Made by a program: the position numbers and the translations under genes
Notes under the pieces: generated by a model
Told to the model about the DNA's origin: nothing
Databases searched by the model: none
The model's input: only the letters and a program-made list of their open reading frames with translations
Shown here: piece by piece, positions 5,428 to 12,827 of the stretch
How the letters are laid out: every line of letters begins with the position of its first letter
Position numbering within the stretch: position 1 is the first letter of the stretch
Assembly (NCBI GenBank): GCA_964450355.1
Contig: CAYVDH010000088.1
Span: 1 to 13,741 of the forward strand
Length of the DNA stretch: 13,741 nt
Reading direction: 5' to 3'
DNA from: CAYVDH01 sp964450355
GTDB taxonomy: Bacteria; Bacteroidota; Bacteroidia; NS11-12g; UBA955

Positions 5428-7992
5428 ATGGAAGCAAAGTTTTCACCGCGTGTTAAAGAAGTGATACAATTCAGCAGAGAGGAAGCCATCAGGCTTGGAC
5501 ATGATTATATAGGCACTGAACATTTGTTATTGGGCATCATCAGAGAAGGTGAAGGCACAGCATTGTTAACCTTAAAACAATTGGATATTGATGTTGTTAG
5601 ATTAAAAAAATCAATAGAAGACACCATCAAAGGCAGCAGTAGCAATGTGAGTAATTTAGGTAATATTCCACTGACTAAACAAGCTGAAAAAGCGCTTAAA
5701 ATTACTTATCTTGAAGCTAAAATATTTAAAACTGAAACCATTGGTACTGAACATTTATTGCTCTCCATATTGAGGGATGAAGACAACATTGCTGCTCAAA
5801 TACTTGCACAATATGGAATCTCATATGAATTTTTTAAACAAACCTTGATTGAAGGTGGCAAATCATCTGGATTCAACAGAGAAAGAGATTTACCAAAAGA
5901 TTCTTTAGAAGACGAAGGAAATGAAATACCTGAAGAGAAAAAAATAGAAGACATCAAAAAGAAAAATCCTAAATCAAACACACCAGTGCTTGATAATTTT
6001 GGCAGGGATTTAACCAAATTGGGTGAAGATGGCAAACTTGATCCAATAGTAGGCAGAGAAAAAGAAATAGAAAGAGTTTCTCAAATTTTATCGAGACGCA
6101 AAAAAAACAATCCTATTTTAATAGGAGAACCAGGAGTTGGTAAAACAGCCATAGCTGAAGGTTTGGCACTAAGAATTATTCAAAGAAAAGTATCGAGGGT
6201 GTTGTTCAACAAAAGAGTGGTAACCTTGGATTTAGCTTCTTTAGTGGCTGGTACAAAATACCGAGGACAGTTCGAAGAAAGAATGAAAGCCATCATGACT
6301 GAGCTTGAAAAAGCTGATGATGTCATTTTATTCATAGATGAAATACACACCATAGTAGGTGCCGGTGGTGCTAGTGGAAGTTTAGATGCCAGTAACATGT
6401 TCAAACCAGCGTTAGCTCGAGGAGAAGTTCAGTGTATAGGTGCTACAACATTAGATGAATACCGTCAATACATCGAAAAAGATGGTGCTTTGGAAAGAAG
6501 ATTTCAAATGGTGATGATTGAGCCAGCAACGGTAGATGAATCCATTGAAATTTTGAATAACATCAAAGAAAAATACGAAGATCACCACCATGTAAACTAT
6601 ACTCCTGAAGCTATAGAGGCTTGTGTAAAATTGAGTAATAGATACATTTCTGATAGGCATTTACCTGATAAAGCCATAGACGTACTGGACGAAGTAGGTG
6701 CAAGAGTTCACATTACCAACATCAATGTTCCTGATGAAATAGTTCATTTAGAAAACCAGATAGAACAAATAAAATTAGAAAAAATTGCAGTTGTAAAAAG
6801 TCAAAAGTATGAGGAGGCAGCTCAATTGAGAGATAAAGAAAAAAACTTGATGAATCAATTGGAAAATGCCAAAGTAAAATGGGAAGAAGAGACAGGCAAT
6901 AACCGATTCACAGTTACCGAAGAAAATGTAGCCGATGTAATAGCCATGATGACTGGTATTCCTGTAAAAAGAATAGCCCAAGGTGAAGGTAAAAAATTAC
7001 TTAGCATGGATACTGACTTAAAGAAAAAAGTAATTGGTCAGGATAAAGCTATAGAAAAATTAAGCAAATCCATTCAAAGAACTAGAGCAGGTCTTAAAGA
7101 TCCAAATAAACCTATAGGCTCATTTATATTTTTAGGTCCTACAGGAGTTGGAAAAACCGAAATGGCTAAAGCTCTGAGCGAATACATGTTTGATAATTTA
7201 GATGCATTAATCCGCATAGACATGAGTGAATTCATGGAAAAATTTGCTGTTAGCCGTTTGGTTGGAGCGCCTCCGGGTTATGTTGGCTACGAAGAAGGTG
7301 GATTATTGACAGAAAAGGTAAGAAGGAAACCATATTCAGTTGTATTATTTGACGAGGTAGAGAAAGCCCATCCAGATGTATTTAACATCATGTTACAAAT
7401 ATTAGATGAAGGTCATATCACCGATAGCTTGGGTCGTAAAATTGACTTCCGAAACACTGTTATCATCATGACATCAAACATTGGTTCAAGACAATTAAAA
7501 GATTTTGGTACAGGTGTAGGATTTTCTACTGGAAACAAAATATTAAATAACGAAAGTGAAAGCAAACAAGTGATTGAAAGTGCTCTTAAAAAATTCTTTT
7601 CACCAGAGTTTTTAAATAGAATTGATGATGTCATTATTTTCAATTCGCTTGAAAAACCAGACATCATTAAAATCCTGGATATACATATTGAGAAAATGCT
7701 GAAAAGAATCAAAGACTTGGGCTACACTGTAAACTTATCGCAAGAAAGCAAAGAGTTTTTAGCAGATAAGGGTTTTGATTCAAGCTTTGGAGCTCGTCCT
7801 CTACAAAGAGCCATTCAAAAATACCTTGAAGACCCACTAGCTGAAGAAATACTAAAAGGTGATTTGATAGAAGGTGGTGAAGTATTTGTGGAATTAGACA
7901 CAGAAAACAACTCATTAAAGGTGAGTTTTAAAGACAATAGCCCAGTTAAAAAGTCTAGAAAAAACAAAAACGATGAAAAAAGTGAAAAATAA
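5428..7992 (+). CDS. clpC: ClpC, AAA+ unfoldase of the Clp protease
   Basis: An 854-residue Hsp100 unfoldase that threads substrates into ClpP in the cytoplasm. A double Clp N-domain covers about 1-145, with the twin motifs GTEHLLLGI and GTEHLLLSI. AAA+ domain 1 has Walker A GEPGVGKT (233-240) and Walker B FIDE (302-305). A middle region with a UVR-like motif (QKYEEAAQLRDKEK, 459-472) separates ClpC from ClpA and ClpB. Domain 2 has Walker A GPTGVGKT (570-577), Walker B LFDE (640-643) and a VGF tripeptide (697-699) at the ClpP-docking loop. The last 20 or so residues are a Lys-rich tail. It is monocistronic as seen here; ctsR, mcsA and mcsB, its Firmicute partners, are absent. The inverted repeat upstream may be its control site. 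Confidence 0.97.
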   Translation: MEAKFSPRVKEVIQFSREEAIRLGHDYIGTEHLLLGIIREGEGTALLTLKQLDIDVVRLKKSIEDTIKGSSSNVSNLGNIPLTKQAEKALKITYLEAKIFKTETIGTEHLLLSILRDEDNIAAQILAQYGISYEFFKQTLIEGGKSSGFNRERDLPKDSLEDEGNEIPEEKKIEDIKKKNPKSNTPVLDNFGRDLTKLGEDGKLDPIVGREKEIERVSQILSRRKKNNPILIGEPGVGKTAIAEGLALRIIQRKVSRVLFNKRVVTLDLASLVAGTKYRGQFEERMKAIMTELEKADDVILFIDEIHTIVGAGGASGSLDASNMFKPALARGEVQCIGATTLDEYRQYIEKDGALERRFQMVMIEPATVDESIEILNNIKEKYEDHHHVNYTPEAIEACVKLSNRYISDRHLPDKAIDVLDEVGARVHITNINVPDEIVHLENQIEQIKLEKIAVVKSQKYEEAAQLRDKEKNLMNQLENAKVKWEEETGNNRFTVTEENVADVIAMMTGIPVKRIAQGEGKKLLSMDTDLKKKVIGQDKAIEKLSKSIQRTRAGLKDPNKPIGSFIFLGPTGVGKTEMAKALSEYMFDNLDALIRIDMSEFMEKFAVSRLVGAPPGYVGYEEGGLLTEKVRRKPYSVVLFDEVEKAHPDVFNIMLQILDEGHITDSLGRKIDFRNTVIIMTSNIGSRQLKDFGTGVGFSTGNKILNNESESKQVIESALKKFFSPEFLNRIDDVIIFNSLEKPDIIKILDIHIEKMLKRIKDLGYTVNLSQESKEFLADKGFDSSFGARPLQRAIQKYLEDPLAEEILKGDLIEGGEVFVELDTENNSLKVSFKDNSPVKKSRKNKNDEKSEK

Positions 7993-8006
7993 ATCTTAGG
8001 ATTTAT
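7989..8006. terminator. Hairpin shared by two converging stop codons
   Basis: ATAAATC-TTAG-GATTTAT forms a 7-base-pair stem that overlaps the clpC stop (7990-7992) and the stop of the convergent gene (7996-7998). It has A residues on the left and a short T run on the right, so it could act in both directions. The stem has only one G-C pair, so as an intrinsic terminator it would be weak. Confidence 0.35.
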
Positions 8007-8553
8007 CTTTACCAACACTCACTTTAATCAAAGAGTTTTCATCTGTTGAAAATTGAAAATAGATATAAATTCCAGCCTTGGACATTCGGTAGCTATTTGG
8101 CATGTATGAATCAGATTTTTTCCATTTTTTAAGTGATTTTAACATTTGCTTTGAACTTATATTTTTGCTTAGGGTTAATTTTTCAATTTTAAATTCATCT
8201 GTGTAAATCCCTTTAGGGACAACATCATTGGTCTCTGTTGCTGCTTGTAAATAAAACTGAATTTCACTTACTGCACCTGTTGGCACTTTGTTGGTCATAG
8301 ATTCAAAAACCACTATCCCTTTGTCGTCATAAGTATGGGTTTTGTTGTATCCATTTTTCTCTCTGCAAGTTCCTGAAAGTGCACTTTTAAAATCTGCCAA
8401 ATTCCAATTGGCATTTACTTGAACTTTATTGATTGTAAATTTTCCCTTTTTAATTTTTGCATTGATTGAATTGGTTTGATGTTTAAAAGAAGAAAAGAAA
8501 ATGATGATTAATAAGAAAGAAAGTGAATGTAGAAGTTTAGTGTGTATTTTCAT
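7996..8553 (-). CDS. Unknown exported protein
   Basis: A 185-residue protein I do not recognise. The N-terminus is a signal peptide: MKIHTKLLH, then a hydrophobic run to about residue 22, with no lipobox cysteine. A soluble exported product is therefore expected, or one anchored by an uncleaved helix. The mature part alternates beta strands (about 33-120) with a Lys-rich helix (SSKQMLKSLKKWKK, about 133-146) and ends in strands; a single Cys sits near residue 63. A statement such as YDDKGIVVFE followed by V-I-F/Y strands hints at an all-beta sensor- or lipocalin-like fold, but this is only an impression. It converges on clpC with a 3-base gap between stop codons. A -7 box seven bases before the ATG suggests an almost leaderless mRNA. 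Confidence 0.78.
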   Translation of the reverse strand: MKIHTKLLHSLSFLLIIIFFSSFKHQTNSINAKIKKGKFTINKVQVNANWNLADFKSALSGTCREKNGYNKTHTYDDKGIVVFESMTNKVPTGAVSEIQFYLQAATETNDVVPKGIYTDEFKIEKLTLSKNISSKQMLKSLKKWKKSDSYMPNSYRMSKAGIYIYFQFSTDENSLIKVSVGKDKS

Positions 8554-8560
8554 GATGTTT

Positions 8561-8568
8561 CAAAAGTA
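8561..8568 (-). promoter_or_regulatory. Candidate -7 box, unknown exported gene
   Basis: On the minus strand this reads TACTTTTG, a perfect TAnnTTTG, with only 7 bases between it and the ATG at 8553. A TTTTG ends at 8592, 23 bases upstream, slightly further than the usual -33 spacing. Transcription would start within a few bases of the start codon. Confidence 0.52.
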
Positions 8569-8758
8569 GTAAAATAATCAACTTATTGAATCAAAAAAAA
8601 TAATTGATTGATTACCAAGCATAAATTTATTCATTTAACTTTAAAAATGGTTAGAAAAAACAAGGACATTATTAATGAACTTAAATTTATGTAATAGAAA
8701 ACTTAACAAATCTAGCCTTTTTATGTATAGTTATAGAAAGTCTAACATTCATTGTTTC

Positions 8759-8878
8759 TTAAATTGTGGTACCTGCTGCCATGAAAATTGAAGTGCCAAA
8801 TTCCAATCCAGTATAATATTTACCTATGACTTTAGCCATCACTTTTCCAGTGAATATTACGATGGTATGCCAATGTAT
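8759..8878 (-). pseudogene. Possible coding remnant, 39 codons
   Basis: A minus-strand frame of 39 sense codons ending in TAA reads protein-like: it begins IHWHTIVIFTGKV and ends LEFGTSIFMAAGTTI, with Gly-rich and amphipathic character rather than the Lys/Asn/Ile noise typical of this AT-rich DNA. It is preceded by an in-frame TAA and has no ATG near its start; an internal ATG gives only about 26 residues. It may be the 3' end of a decayed gene or a small protein. I cannot name the parent family, and chance remains possible. Confidence 0.22.
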
Positions 8879-8968
8879 TTATACATTACTAAACTTACTA
8901 TTTAAATTATTATTTCATTTTTCATTTACCTTTTCATTCACTATTTGAATTAAGTGAAAAAATACATC

Positions 8969-9721
8969 ATGAAAAATAAAATTGTAGCATCCGTCATTTT
9001 GTTATCTTCAATTACTTTTTTGATGAACTCTTGTCAATCAGACAATTCCAAAGGTGAGTTAAAAAATAAAATTGAAGTTATGGGTAGTTCAGAAATGGAA
9101 TTAATTCCAGATGAAATATATCTCACCTTTACTTTAAAAGAATATTTAAAAGATAATCATAAAATCAAGATAGAAAACATTAAAACAACGTTTCTTGATG
9201 TATGCAAAAAAGCAGGTTTAAATGAAAAGGACATCAGCATTGAAAACTACAACGGCAACGAAACTTATAATTATTATTGGTATTACAGAAGAAAAAGAGA
9301 ACCAAATTTTGTAGCTTCTATTTCCTATCAAATAAAGTTAAAAACTATGGACAAGATAGATGAAATTGTGAATGAGATGAATCCAGATGCAGTAGAAAAT
9401 TTTTACATCAATAAAGTATCACATAGCGAGATTGAAGAAAAAAGAAAAGAGGTGAAAAATAAGGCTGTTATCGCCTGTAAAACCAAAGCTGAAGGGCTGT
9501 TGAATTCCATTGGCGAAAAAATAGGCAATGCCTTACTTATTCAAGAAATAGAAAATGACATGGCAGCAACTCCAAGTTATGGATTTGCAGGAATGGAAGA
9601 TAATTTATACAGCAATTCCATTGCAAAGGCAAATTATGAAGTAGATAATTCCAGCATCAATCCAAGTATAAAATCCATAAAATTAAGATACGTTATAAAA
9701 GCTGAATTTGAGATTAAATAG
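8969..9721 (+). CDS. SIMPL-domain (DUF541) lipoprotein
   Basis: A 250-residue lipoprotein of the SIMPL/DUF541 (Oxidative-stress defense YggE-like) family, whose molecular role is poorly known. The signal peptide ends in a lipobox-like FLMNSC with lipidated Cys22. The family start follows: IEVMGSSEMELIPDEIYLTFTLKEY (about 34-58), with the typical G-x-G/S…PD…F pattern, and the usual long helix VKNKAVIACKTKAEGLLNSIGEKIG lies near 166-190. The last strand is IKLRYVIKAEFEI. I chose the ATG at 8969 because it gives a standard signal peptide. A GTG at 8954 in frame would add MKKYI and cannot be excluded. The gene stands alone, with divergent and convergent neighbours. I see no strong terminator after it. 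Confidence 0.88.
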   Translation: MKNKIVASVILLSSITFLMNSCQSDNSKGELKNKIEVMGSSEMELIPDEIYLTFTLKEYLKDNHKIKIENIKTTFLDVCKKAGLNEKDISIENYNGNETYNYYWYYRRKREPNFVASISYQIKLKTMDKIDEIVNEMNPDAVENFYINKVSHSEIEEKRKEVKNKAVIACKTKAEGLLNSIGEKIGNALLIQEIENDMAATPSYGFAGMEDNLYSNSIAKANYEVDNSSINPSIKSIKLRYVIKAEFEIK

Positions 9722-9819
9722 AGATGGGATTACCAAAACTTACGTGTCTAATATTTTTTCAAACCTTGTGTGTGATAAGTATTGAAAAATACCCGAACTT
9801 GGAACTAACATCTATGACA

Positions 9820-9836
9820 AAATTATTCAATAATTT
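9820..9836. repeat. AT-only palindrome
   Basis: AAATTATT-C-AATAATTT has perfect 8-base arms around one C, in the gap between two converging genes. A small GTATT-GAAA-AATAC hairpin lies at 9779-9792. Either may mark the 3' end of the SIMPL gene transcript, but no T run follows, and AT-only palindromes are common by chance here. Confidence 0.3.
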
Positions 9837-9928
9837 AACTTGATATAGGTTTAAATTTTCGAATAATCACTCTCTATATCTTTGAGCTTAAATTTAAAAT
9901 AGGTGAATATTGGAAGGATTATATATGC

Positions 9929-9955
9929 AAAAAAAGGCGGCCAATTGACCGCCTT
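9929..9955 (-). terminator. Intrinsic terminator of the 346-residue lipoprotein gene
   Basis: On the minus strand AAGGCGG and CCGCCTT pair around an 8-base loop, then the DNA runs into a row of seven T that overlaps the end of the stem. It begins 23 bases after the lipoprotein stop codon. The 5 G-C pairs in an AT-rich context and the T run make this the clearest intrinsic terminator in the window. It has no T run in the plus direction. Confidence 0.88.
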
Positions 9956-9978
9956 AGTAATAAAATAGGTTGGTAAAA

Positions 9979-11019
9979 TTAATTGATATTTAATTTTAAA
10001 AATTCGTATCTACCATCAACATTATTATAAGCATAGGCCCAAACATCTACACCATCTGTAGACAAGGAATACAATCTGTAATTTGGTATTTCAGTATAAG
10101 ATTTAGTAACAGTAAAATTAGGTGCTATTTTAATTTTAAATAATTCTCCATCTTTAATACATAAAAACTCATCACTGCCATAGTAAACAGGACAATCTAT
10201 ATTGTATTCATTTAAATTTTTTATCAATGAAAAATTACTTCCCTCACTACCTGCATACAATTCTGAATTTGATAAAAAAGTATAAAATGTATTCGATGTA
10301 GCATTTTTAGAAATACTGTAAATGCTATTTAATGTGTTAATGGATACTGAAGTGTAATTGTTGGTTAATTCTGTCATTTTACCTAAGGAATAATTACCAT
10401 CAAACCCAAAATAAGTAGTGCCATTGTTGTAATAATTAGAACATCTATAAGCCACATTAACACTATCTACAAAAGTGCTATTGATTGTGTTGAACTTATA
10501 AACACGACTTTGGTAGGTATTTCTATGAAAATATAAAAAATCGCCATTAAAACCAAATGATCGGTATGTAGAACTAACATTTTCTGGTGAGACTATGCTT
10601 TTAATTATAGAAACTTTAGAGGTCCAAGTATTTGAAGTAAAACTAGGATTTGCTACTTTAATGTATTTTTGAATATAATTTAAAGACTGAATCAAAGTCA
10701 AGGTATCACCATTAGTATTATAGTTTAATAAACTACCACCTAAACTTAATTGCTTGTCTGTTGCACTAAATGCATATCCATCGCCAGAACGAAACCCATG
10801 TTTATCTTCTTGTAAATAATACACAAAGTCACTGTTTTGGCTCATAATTAAGTAAGTAGAAGACAAATCAGAAGTACTTGAATTTTGTAATTTCCAAGTG
10901 CCATATAATGTTGGCATTGGAGGTTTGTATTCTTGAATAATGGTTTCTTTTTTTGTACAAGATTGTATTACCACAATGCTAAGTAAAAAAAGTGTTAAGT
11001 GTTTAAATTTTTTAATCAT
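9979..11019 (-). CDS. Unknown lipoprotein, lipocalin-like start
   Basis: A 346-residue lipoprotein that I cannot assign to a named family. Residues 1-21 form a lipoprotein signal ending VIQSC, with lipidated Cys21 followed by TKKE. From about 38 the pattern LYGTWKLQNSS, then repeated short strands to about 120, resembles the lipocalin-like domains common in Bacteroidota lipoproteins. From about 130 to 346 come repeated Tyr/Asn/Ser-rich strand pairs such as FGFNGDFLYFHRN, TYFGFDGNY and FYTFLSNSELYAG, suggestive of a beta-propeller with weak repeats. It is probably located on the outer membrane or cell surface; function is unknown. The gene is monocistronic: its own -7 box lies 4 bases before the ATG and a strong terminator follows the stop. 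Confidence 0.8.
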   Translation of the reverse strand: MIKKFKHLTLFLLSIVVIQSCTKKETIIQEYKPPMPTLYGTWKLQNSSTSDLSSTYLIMSQNSDFVYYLQEDKHGFRSGDGYAFSATDKQLSLGGSLLNYNTNGDTLTLIQSLNYIQKYIKVANPSFTSNTWTSKVSIIKSIVSPENVSSTYRSFGFNGDFLYFHRNTYQSRVYKFNTINSTFVDSVNVAYRCSNYYNNGTTYFGFDGNYSLGKMTELTNNYTSVSINTLNSIYSISKNATSNTFYTFLSNSELYAGSEGSNFSLIKNLNEYNIDCPVYYGSDEFLCIKDGELFKIKIAPNFTVTKSYTEIPNYRLYSLSTDGVDVWAYAYNNVDGRYEFLKLNIN

Positions 11020-11023
11020 GTAG

Positions 11024-11031
11024 CAAAGGTA
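11024..11031 (-). promoter_or_regulatory. Candidate -7 box implying a leaderless mRNA
   Basis: On the minus strand this reads TACCTTTG, a perfect TAnnTTTG, with just 4 bases (CTAC) before the ATG at 11019. Normal spacing would place the transcription start at or next to the start codon. No alternative ATG exists further downstream that would keep the lipoprotein signal. Confidence 0.55.
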
Positions 11032-11141
11032 TTCTATTTGCTATAATTAATAAAAATAATTTATAAGGCTTAATCTAGAATGTAGTTTATAATGAGCTAA
11101 ATACGTAAAATTTAATTTTTATATTATTCCATTATAAGAAT

Positions 11142-11149
11142 TAACTTTG
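11142..11149 (+). promoter_or_regulatory. Candidate pruA -7 box
   Basis: TAACTTTG is a perfect TAnnTTTG match with 24 bases between it and the pruA ATG at 11174, giving a leader of roughly 18-20 bases. No clear TTG is seen at the -33 position. Confidence 0.58.
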
Positions 11150-11173
11150 CAGCTCTTAAAATCAACTTAAATC

Positions 11174-12805
11174 ATGAACGGATTTTTTAAAATACCAAAT
11201 GCCATCAACGAAACAGTTTTGGATTATGCCCCAGGAAGCAAAGAAAAAATAGCTTTGAAAAAAGCGATTAGCGAAGCAAGAAGTAAAGTATTGGACATTC
11301 CTATGTATATCAATGGAAAAGAAGTGAGAACAAACAACACTCAAGACTTATTTCCTCCTCACGATATCCATCATAAAATTGCCCATTTTCATCATGGTGA
11401 GGCCAAGCACGTTCATGATGCTATCAATGCAGCTTTAGCTGCTAAACCAACGTGGGAAAACATGCCTTGGGAACAAAGAGCCGCCATATTTTTAAAAGCT
11501 GCTGAATTGTTAGCAGGTCCATATCGAGCAAAAATGAATGCTGCTACCATGATAGGTCAATCCAAAAATGCATATCAAGCTGAAATAGATTCGGCTTGCG
11601 AATTGATAGATTTTTTGAGATTCAATGTTCAATACATGAGCGAAATATATGCCGATCAACCAAGCGCTAACAGCAAAGGAATATGGAATAGATTAGAGCA
11701 CAGACCCCTAGAAGGTTTTACATTTGCTGTTACTCCATTCAATTTTACAGCCATAGCTGCCAATTTGCCTAGTAGCATGGCCATGATGGGAAATGTAGTG
11801 GTATGGAAACCCGCATTTACTCAAATCTATTCAGCACAAGTAATAATGGAATTATTCATTGAAGCTGGCCTACCTGATGGTGTCATAAACTTAATATACA
11901 CAGATGGACCTATGACTGGTGACATTGTATTTAATCACCCTGATTTTGCTGGATTGCATTTTACTGGCAGCACTGGAGTGTTCAGACACATGTGGAATAC
12001 CATAGGTGCCAACATCGCCAAATACAAAACTTACCCAAGAATTGTAGGTGAAACAGGTGGAAAAGATTTTGTTATGGTTCATAAAAGTGCTGATATAGAT
12101 ACTACAGTTACTGCTTTAGCTCGTGGTGCTTTTGAATACCAAGGTCAAAAATGTTCAGCAGCGAGCAGAGCTTATATTCCAGATAATTTATGGAATGAAA
12201 TTAAATCAAAATTGATTTCAGAAGTTAACACCATGAAAGTTGGCCCAACAGAAGATTTTAGAAATTTTGTCAATGCAGTAATTGATGAAAAATCATTTGA
12301 TAAATTAGCTAAATACATTGATAATGCTAAAAATGATAGCAATGTTGAAATCATCACTGGAGGAAAATACGACAAATCAAAAGGGTATTTTATTGACCCA
12401 ACCATCATTGTTACCAAAGACCCACATTATGTAACCATGTGTGAAGAGTTATTTGGACCAGTATTGACTTTATATGTGTATCCAGAAAATGAATTCGAAA
12501 AAACATTAGAAATTTTAAATCATACCAGTGAATATGCTTTAACTGGGGCAATAATAGCTCAAGATAGATATGCTATCACTGTTGCTACAGATAAATTAAG
12601 ACATTCTGCTGGAAATTTTTATATCAATGATAAACCAACAGGAGCCGTAGTTGGTCAACAACCTTTTGGTGGTAGCAGAGCAAGTGGAACCAATGATAAA
12701 GCTGGTAGCAAAGCTAATTTGTTGAGATGGACTAGTACTAGAACAATCAAAGAAACACTGGTACCAGTTAAAGATTACAGATATCCTTTTTTATCTGAAG
12801 AATAA
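11174..12805 (+). CDS. pruA: L-glutamate gamma-semialdehyde dehydrogenase (PruA)
   Basis: The second enzyme of proline catabolism. It oxidises glutamate gamma-semialdehyde (from 1-pyrroline-5-carboxylate) to glutamate with NAD+, in the cytoplasm (543 residues). The sequence follows human ALDH4A1 along its whole length: N-terminal VLDYAPGS, the long IFLKAAELLAGPYRAKMNAATMIGQ helix region, EGFTFAVTPFNFTA (about 184-197, NAD-binding), GETGGKDF with catalytic Glu293, GQKCSAASR with catalytic Cys327, EELFGPVLTLYVYP, and a C-terminal GNFYINDKPTGAVVGQQPFGG followed by SRASGTNDK. The 34-residue distance from Glu to Cys equals that in ALDH4A1. It is a single-function enzyme, not the fused PutA. No proline dehydrogenase gene is adjacent. 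The ATG at 11174 is supported by the promoter spacing. Confidence 0.97.
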   Translation: MNGFFKIPNAINETVLDYAPGSKEKIALKKAISEARSKVLDIPMYINGKEVRTNNTQDLFPPHDIHHKIAHFHHGEAKHVHDAINAALAAKPTWENMPWEQRAAIFLKAAELLAGPYRAKMNAATMIGQSKNAYQAEIDSACELIDFLRFNVQYMSEIYADQPSANSKGIWNRLEHRPLEGFTFAVTPFNFTAIAANLPSSMAMMGNVVVWKPAFTQIYSAQVIMELFIEAGLPDGVINLIYTDGPMTGDIVFNHPDFAGLHFTGSTGVFRHMWNTIGANIAKYKTYPRIVGETGGKDFVMVHKSADIDTTVTALARGAFEYQGQKCSAASRAYIPDNLWNEIKSKLISEVNTMKVGPTEDFRNFVNAVIDEKSFDKLAKYIDNAKNDSNVEIITGGKYDKSKGYFIDPTIIVTKDPHYVTMCEELFGPVLTLYVYPENEFEKTLEILNHTSEYALTGAIIAQDRYAITVATDKLRHSAGNFYINDKPTGAVVGQQPFGGSRASGTNDKAGSKANLLRWTSTRTIKETLVPVKDYRYPFLSEE

Positions 12806-12827
12806 TTTTTTTAAACTAAACTTTACT

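Larger units (their letters stand above)
8554..8968. other. Divergent intergenic region with little content
   Basis: About 415 AT-rich bases lie between the unknown exported protein and the SIMPL lipoprotein. One promoter box sits at 8561-8568 for the leftward gene. The block at about 8759-8878 has a slightly higher G+C and protein-like codons on the minus strand and is listed separately. I found no promoter box for the rightward gene and no RNA gene. Confidence 0.5.

Noticed and set aside
7413..7712. A 99-codon minus-strand frame inside clpC.
   Set aside because: It is antisense to the strongly conserved second AAA+ domain and shows no protein-like features of its own.
8647..8694. A 15-codon ATG frame (MVRKNKDIINELKFM) in the intergenic region.
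   Set aside because: Too short, Lys/Asn/Ile-rich as expected from AT-rich DNA, and without a promoter box.
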